Shown here: positions 22,701 to 26,551 of the stretch, one piece after another
How the letters are laid out: every line of letters begins with the position of its first letter
Position numbering within the stretch: the stretch's first letter is position 1
NCBI GenBank assembly: GCA_051881695.1
Contig: JBJEQJ010000034.1
Location: 1 to 26,551 of the forward strand
Length of the DNA: 26,551 bases
Origin: CAYJFG01 sp051881695
Lineage (GTDB): Bacteria > Bacillota > Clostridia > Oscillospirales > Acutalibacteraceae
Reading direction: 5' to 3'
The notes under the pieces: model-generated
Databases searched by the model: none
Told to the model about the DNA's origin: nothing
What the model saw: the letters and a program-made list of their open reading frames with translations, nothing else
Position numbers and translations under genes: made by a program

Positions 22701-25700
22701 AAGGTCATTTCCTGAGAAAGCTCAGCTTGTGTTACATAGCCAACGTAAACCTTTTTCTCTGCTGCGATAGAACCGAGATCAGGGTCAAGAATCATAGTAA
22801 CGTTTCTGCCGCCGACTGTTAATGTAACAACGCCGTCGCCATATTCAGTATCGTTCAGGATAGAAGCATCGAAGTAAACCTTTTCAGTATCCAGCTTAGT
22901 AGCTGTAATATTAGCCTCAGTTATAAGCGGATTTTCTGCAGAAGTACCCAAGCCTGTTGACTGTTCAGCTTCAGGGTCTATTGAATACGCTTTAACTGTG
23001 AGCTTATAAGGTGTTTCTGCTACTGTCTGGGTCGGAACAGAATATGTTACTGTTGTAGAGTAGCTTCCGTTAGTTTCCTGAGAAGCAATAGTTCTTTCTG
23101 CAACTACGCTACCTTCAGCGTCAAGCTGTTGCATAATGAAGTCAAAGTGGAGAAGGTTTGTGCCGCCTGTGGCTGTTGCTGTAAGTTCAATCGCTGAGCC
23201 GCTGGGAACAGAAACCGTACCACCGTTTGCAACTGTAGTATTGCCAACCTTTAATGTGAGAGTTTTCGGCGGTTCGTGGCTTACTACAGGAGGTTGTGTA
23301 GTAACCTTTGTTACAGCAGTTTCAGTTTCATTTAAATAAACATAAATTTTATCAGATACTGCCGTTAAATTAGCATTATGATCTTTATATGCATCATACT
23401 TATTATATACTAATTCTACATTGCCGCCAACTTCAACTTTACCGCTGACATTTCCGTTACCATCATCGGCAGGCCAGAATTCACGGTCATCCTTATCAGC
23501 AGCTGCAGTGCCCTTTGTTATCTTAAACTGTCCTGTTGCCTCACCCGGAGTATAAATATAACAGCCTAAATCCTTATCATAAACAAGCTTATTAAATATA
23601 CCCCAACCATCGGCATCTGAAGTTTTGTTTATAGGACCAACAATGTAAATATCCTTAGCCTGAACTGTGCCGGGCTCATCGGATATTGTAAACTTATGAG
23701 TGTTTGTATCAAGTGTGAACAGAACTTTCTGACCGCTATAGCTACTAAATGCTGTACCCTTTGAGTCTTCGCCTGTAAAGTCACCTTCACCCTGCATTGG
23801 CAGCTGATATTTTGCATTCGGCCAACCTTCGCCGCCTAAGTCTGTTATACCGCTTTCAACTCCAACAAATTTGAAGGTTTTTCTTGCATCAAAGTTGTCA
23901 ATAGTTATAGTGTAGATACCGGTGTCTGTTCCGGTTTCTGTCAGCTTATAAGCGGGATCTATTGCCCATACATCATTGTAACCAACTAAGTAATAGTCTC
24001 TAGCAGTTACAGGTGTGGGAGTACCAACGTTAATTGTAACTACATTCGGATATTCAATTTCATAATTTCCGTCAGTTACTACCGCCTTAACGCTGTAAGA
24101 GGTATTATCTGCAAAGCCGTTAGCTTCTGTGAGAGCAAGACTGGCAGTAACATTTGTGCTTGCAGCATTACCTGATGAAGCAATCTTATTAGTTCCAATA
24201 TAATAGTCTACACGAACAGCATTTTTATAAGAAGAATACTGGCTTGAAAGTGTGCTGTTAAGTGTAACAGTAGAATTAAAGTCAGCGTTTATTTCCGTTG
24301 CTGCTGTACCACCGACAGGTGTTGCTGTAAATGCAGTAATCTTTGTAGCATCAACCGTGCCAACAACATCACCTGATTTAATGTAATAAAGCTTACCTTC
24401 TTCCGGTGTGAAATAGCTTGTTCCATCCTTTGTGCCGGTGCTGTCCCATTTAGCATCGTTACCAATTAAGAATTGAGCATCAGCAGGAACTGTTAACTTA
24501 TATATAGTTAACGAACCGATATCATCACTCGGAGTGAAATCACCTAAGCTAACAGTACTCTGATTGCGAACACCGTTAATATAAACGCTGTCTACTTTAG
24601 TGCCCCAATCCTGTGGACCGCCGACAAAGATTGTAACATCTCCTGTAGGTGTAGGTGTATCACCGGTTGAAAGCTGGCTGTTCATCCAAGTTGTACGAGC
24701 TGCCATCCAATCAGCAGCATAGTCAACTGTGCCTGCAAAGGTTTTATCATAATTTTTGCCAAGAGAGTTGCTGCTCATATCTGCAAGCCAAGTGATATTT
24801 TCGCCTTTATCATTACTATTGCCATTTATAGGCAGCGGCCAAACAACGTAGTTCATTGCTGCAGAATCTGCAAGAGAAGTTTCATATGTTGAAATCTTAG
24901 AAGCGGCTGCCTGAGCAGCAGGATAAACAGTATTTGTCCATACATCTTTTACTAAAGCTTCAAAAGATGTGTAGGTTGTTGAACCAACAGTAAATGAACC
25001 TGTCAGGTTAAATGCCTGACCAAGCGGGTTTAAAGAACCGTCAGTAAGGGTCTTTGTAATCCAGCCGTCCGGATTTTGAGTAGCATAGCTTCTGCCGTTT
25101 AAGAGGTTACCAAGGGTAATATCAAAGTCCCAAACAGGAGCTGCGTAGAATTTATCCTCAGCAGCATTATAGGTGAAGTATGTACTTCTTAAACCACCGT
25201 CGGAGTTTTTGGAAAGCTCTTGAATGATATATTGTTTAGCAAGAGACTCCATATCTATAAGTCCGGCAAGTGTATTTAAGTCGCCGTTATACAGAGCATT
25301 TTCAAGCGCTCCGTACTTTTGGTTCATAACTTCTCCCATATATGCCATACCTGTATCGTTCGGGTCGGGAGCTTTTGCTACAACGCGGAATTTAGTACCT
25401 GAAAGAGCGAAATCTGAAGTATCTTCTCCGCCTGCGTCAACTTCTACAATGAAGTTCTGATTAGTCGGATTTGCTGAATCGTCAGCAGTAGGCTCCGTAA
25501 GATCTACCATTTGACCGGTACCAATCTCTACCTTTTCTGAAGCCTGATAGCTACCTTTATATTCACCGTTTACATAGAAGTCAACAAATCTTGAATCCGG
25601 TGACCACGGAAGTCCGATGTTATTTGATAAATCGTAAATAATACGGTTACGCATTAAGGAAGCATCCTGATAGTTTGCAAGGAATGACCATTTATTTGCT

Positions 25701-26551
25701 GTCATACCACTTATAGTAACAGAACTTGAGAAAGTGATATTAAACGGCTTTTTATTGGTTCCTGTCCATGTTGTGTTACCTCTGCCCTTTATCTTCTTAG
25801 CAGTTGCGGAAGTAAGTTCGGTACCTGTAGCAATTGCTGATGTGCTGTTTTTAGCTTCGTTGGATTTAGAGGATGCAAGCCAGTTCCAGAAGCCTGCAGG
25901 GTTGTCAGATGTAAAGCCGTATGCAGCGTCTGTATTATTAATATATACAGCACCCTCTGTTGAGGATTTCATAACCTTGATAGTCTTGGAGGTTGCACCG
26001 GAAACAGTAATATTAGCGTTCGGTGTGTAGCCTACGGTTGCTCTGCCGTTAGCAGGGATTGTAACAGAACCGCCGTTGCCTGTAACTGTAACAGGTGAAG
26101 TGTAGGTGTTATAAATCTCTATAACAGAGCTGTCAGCAGTTGTCGGCAGGAAGAAGTAGTTTGTGCCGCTGTATGTTTCTACCTTTGACCAACCGTCTGT
26201 ATCGTTAGAATTAACGTCTGCAATTGCGTGAACATAAAGAGTTCCAGACTTTGCATATGGGATTGTGAATGCATTTTCATCTTTAATAAATTTAGCGTAC
26301 AGTGTAATTTTAGCACCGTCTGCTAAATCTGTAGGAGCAGTGTAGGTGTACGGATTGTCAGATGAAAGCTTTGTAGCTGTTTCAGTATTAGAATCGTACC
26401 AGCCTTCAAACACTGCATAGCCTGCATTTTTAGCTGTAAAGGTTACAGTACCGCCTGCAGAAACAGTCTTTGCACTTACAGAAGCAGTACCTACTACTTC
26501 GCCAAAGGTTCCGACTTTTACGTTGTAGGTGGCGGTAGGAGTAGAACCGTA
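19727..26551 (-). CDS. Giant secreted multidomain protein with CotH kinase domain, N-terminus outside window
   Basis: The frame is open from the stop at 19727 to the window edge, giving 2274 visible residues; the GTG at 26413 is internal. Visible numbering: an InlB/Flg_new-like AVFEGWY segment (about 45-90); a CotH spore-coat-type kinase domain (about 250-630) with KGRGNTTW, NFIVEVDAGG, LSKNSDGG (D451) and APVWDFDITLGN (D475/D477), the likely metal-binding acids; TPTPT linkers; three carbohydrate-binding-like or SusF-like modules starting TIFVGG (about 640), DYYLVG (about 852) and DIYIVG (about 967); Ig-like segments; then about 1100 residues I cannot assign, including another DGWYKD motif. 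Thr/Asp/Asn-rich and Cys-poor, as in exported proteins. The C-terminus has no LPXTG, SLH or dockerin. Confidence 0.85.
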   Translation of the reverse strand, partial: YGSTPTATYNVKVGTFGEVVGTASVSAKTVSAGGTVTFTAKNAGYAVFEGWYDSNTETATKLSSDNPYTYTAPTDLADGAKITLYAKFIKDENAFTIPYAKSGTLYVHAIADVNSNDTDGWSKVETYSGTNYFFLPTTADSSVIEIYNTYTSPVTVTGNGGSVTIPANGRATVGYTPNANITVSGATSKTIKVMKSSTEGAVYINNTDAAYGFTSDNPAGFWNWLASSKSNEAKNSTSAIATGTELTSATAKKIKGRGNTTWTGTNKKPFNITFSSSVTISGMTANKWSFLANYQDASLMRNRIIYDLSNNIGLPWSPDSRFVDFYVNGEYKGSYQASEKVEIGTGQMVDLTEPTADDSANPTNQNFIVEVDAGGEDTSDFALSGTKFRVVAKAPDPNDTGMAYMGEVMNQKYGALENALYNGDLNTLAGLIDMESLAKQYIIQELSKNSDGGLRSTYFTYNAAEDKFYAAPVWDFDITLGNLLNGRSYATQNPDGWITKTLTDGSLNPLGQAFNLTGSFTVGSTTYTSFEALVKDVWTNTVYPAAQAAASKISTYETSLADSAAMNYVVWPLPINGNSNDKGENITWLADMSSNSLGKNYDKTFAGTVDYAADWMAARTTWMNSQLSTGDTPTPTGDVTIFVGGPQDWGTKVDSVYINGVRNQSTVSLGDFTPSDDIGSLTIYKLTVPADAQFLIGNDAKWDSTGTKDGTSYFTPEEGKLYYIKSGDVVGTVDATKITAFTATPVGGTAATEINADFNSTVTLNSTLSSQYSSYKNAVRVDYYIGTNKIASSGNAASTNVTASLALTEANGFADNTSYSVKAVVTDGNYEIEYPNVVTINVGTPTPVTARDYYLVGYNDVWAIDPAYKLTETGTDTGIYTITIDNFDARKTFKFVGVESGITDLGGEGWPNAKYQLPMQGEGDFTGEDSKGTAFSSYSGQKVLFTLDTNTHKFTISDEPGTVQAKDIYIVGPINKTSDADGWGIFNKLVYDKDLGCYIYTPGEATGQFKITKGTAAADKDDREFWPADDGNGNVSGKVEVGGNVELVYNKYDAYKDHNANLTAVSDKIYVYLNETETAVTKVTTQPPVVSHEPPKTLTLKVGNTTVANGGTVSVPSGSAIELTATATGGTNLLHFDFIMQQLDAEGSVVAERTIASQETNGSYSTTVTYSVPTQTVAETPYKLTVKAYSIDPEAEQSTGLGTSAENPLITEANITATKLDTEKVYFDASILNDTEYGDGVVTLTVGGRNVTMILDPDLGSIAAEKKVYVGYVTQAELSQEMTFNVGTTSNTAPAPGAAGYIFTIDAINGNMWGSYDTGTTPTGSIDFKTDYDTVTSKDKVKYIFFDNSTTKWKEVWIYSWNMGLAQTVQMKKLVNLPADDPNYEDVVRGRDIYYYELTNAQLSAWYNQEGGFLFLDRSGNGTKTAFGKAYMQSVDIKDTTAESIWTGENNVKAEIRAKDYTTTLSNPTYSFVGKFNESFEKSAIDDIKYPFFQVSEYNVINDAETANNFKYRANINSVTNFYDPSATLYSANITFYIDAHAPYLTNTRLYRDVMEEVPGKKYNFSFATKYADLKSASTDGHSKVYSTAFQVPYTIDANGNPDKIVAKFSIAAGALQDSSPDYYGGSDTELLIKIDKKAIETGEVWINLVPENVAQDDDFEIIGYEHSSTNFSATTGGQILTEAATAQHPAYPSVTVSDAGYVGTDVYSTGLGQVEADGTFTLIYAYQNPDYADLLTAKDIRYNSKTNFADGAAADYKFDGWYKDNALILAPYDEDLDMNQVINYSAVSAEPAKVVATYSLKSDDSTYTSYFIVTKAMQNKGWNLNTLFLKALATRETSTGDITEILTPTVEVADYSTVSGIKYSIDGTIYKLTYKGYVDKIRFYMTSDEAGAESESNTLTTRNLNVSGGVRDNSVYYITDMGTSTAAPTAQGWYSLTYSRTFQYLNEKVRYVDGKTYTSADCTTVTRENVYVSARLADIYPKVDSKYNTYTWSAEDSTRLISAAATIAPSSVQARKYTVKIDNENAKNSQAAKDAANKIMVYGISALPIENSQATDSGVPYYANNAKLNNEVATYVDQDTIKAQYAYAVWLNAPAKVTTADVEKTFICWYDVDNNEIISYNNSYKFVVTQSASIIPVYSDNTAVDVNANGAARVHSPSYETYVDGGVDKVKMIYNLQYLVPEKTSNTKFYVRYYVSDTEVTDFTGVTWTKQGVELTNKVNAQNTVNYVLKTKVYADDGTVNGKYYYVQPYIQVDGKNIEGNITYASPANISAQ

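Noticed and set aside
19727..26413. Start of the giant protein at GTG 26413
   Set aside because: The frame continues open to the window edge with the same composition, and no ribosome binding site precedes this GTG.

Overview
The window looks like chromosome of a low-GC Gram-positive gut bacterium, most likely Oscillospirales/Ruminococcaceae (Ruminococcus or Eubacterium siraeum-like). The reasons are the ctsR-mcsA-mcsB-clpC order with CtsR heptamer operators, Gram-positive GAACNNNNGTTC LexA boxes, strong AGGAGG ribosome binding sites, a BspA-type LRR protein, a giant CotH-domain surface protein and a folate ECF S component behind a tetrahydrofolate-type riboswitch. Family calls rest on motifs I recognise by eye; no database search was possible.

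Layout. 1-603 (-) is the N-terminal part of a secreted LRR protein made of near-identical 69-bp repeats. 604-1200 is a gene-free stretch with copies of a GC-rich hairpin repeat and the probable terminator of the clpC operon. 1201-5782 (-) is ctsR-mcsA-mcsB-clpC, the class III heat-shock and protein-arginine-phosphorylation operon, behind clustered CtsR boxes. Divergent from it is darA (c-di-AMP-binding PII-like protein). Next come a 4-TM protein, inorganic pyrophosphatase with a consensus promoter, a cytoplasmic GH13 enzyme carrying an unusual C-terminal DUF1653 domain, a Fluc/CrcB fluoride channel, and a two-gene unit of an XRE-cupin regulator and a medium-chain acyl-CoA synthetase.

12694-14764 (+) is an SOS region. 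dinB has a LexA box inside its promoter spacer, and two further LexA boxes precede a small two-gene unit encoding a 77-aa coiled-coil protein and a 97-aa sigma-region-4-like HTH protein. I consider this unit the best candidate for something not yet described. 14797-15662 is promoter, THF-type riboswitch with an extra hairpin, intrinsic terminator and folT. Then on the minus strand follow mscL, a lipoprotein, an orphan HprK-like kinase and pgeF; pgeF shares an interleaved divergent promoter region with a small Cys-rich protein.

19161-19554 holds a tandem array of the same GC-rich hairpin repeat and a strong terminator. The right quarter (19555-26551, -) is a giant secreted multidomain protein with a CotH kinase domain (N-terminus outside the window), followed 22 bp later by a 49-aa acidic peptide gene. 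I found no rRNA, tRNA, insertion sequence, CRISPR array or phage gene.
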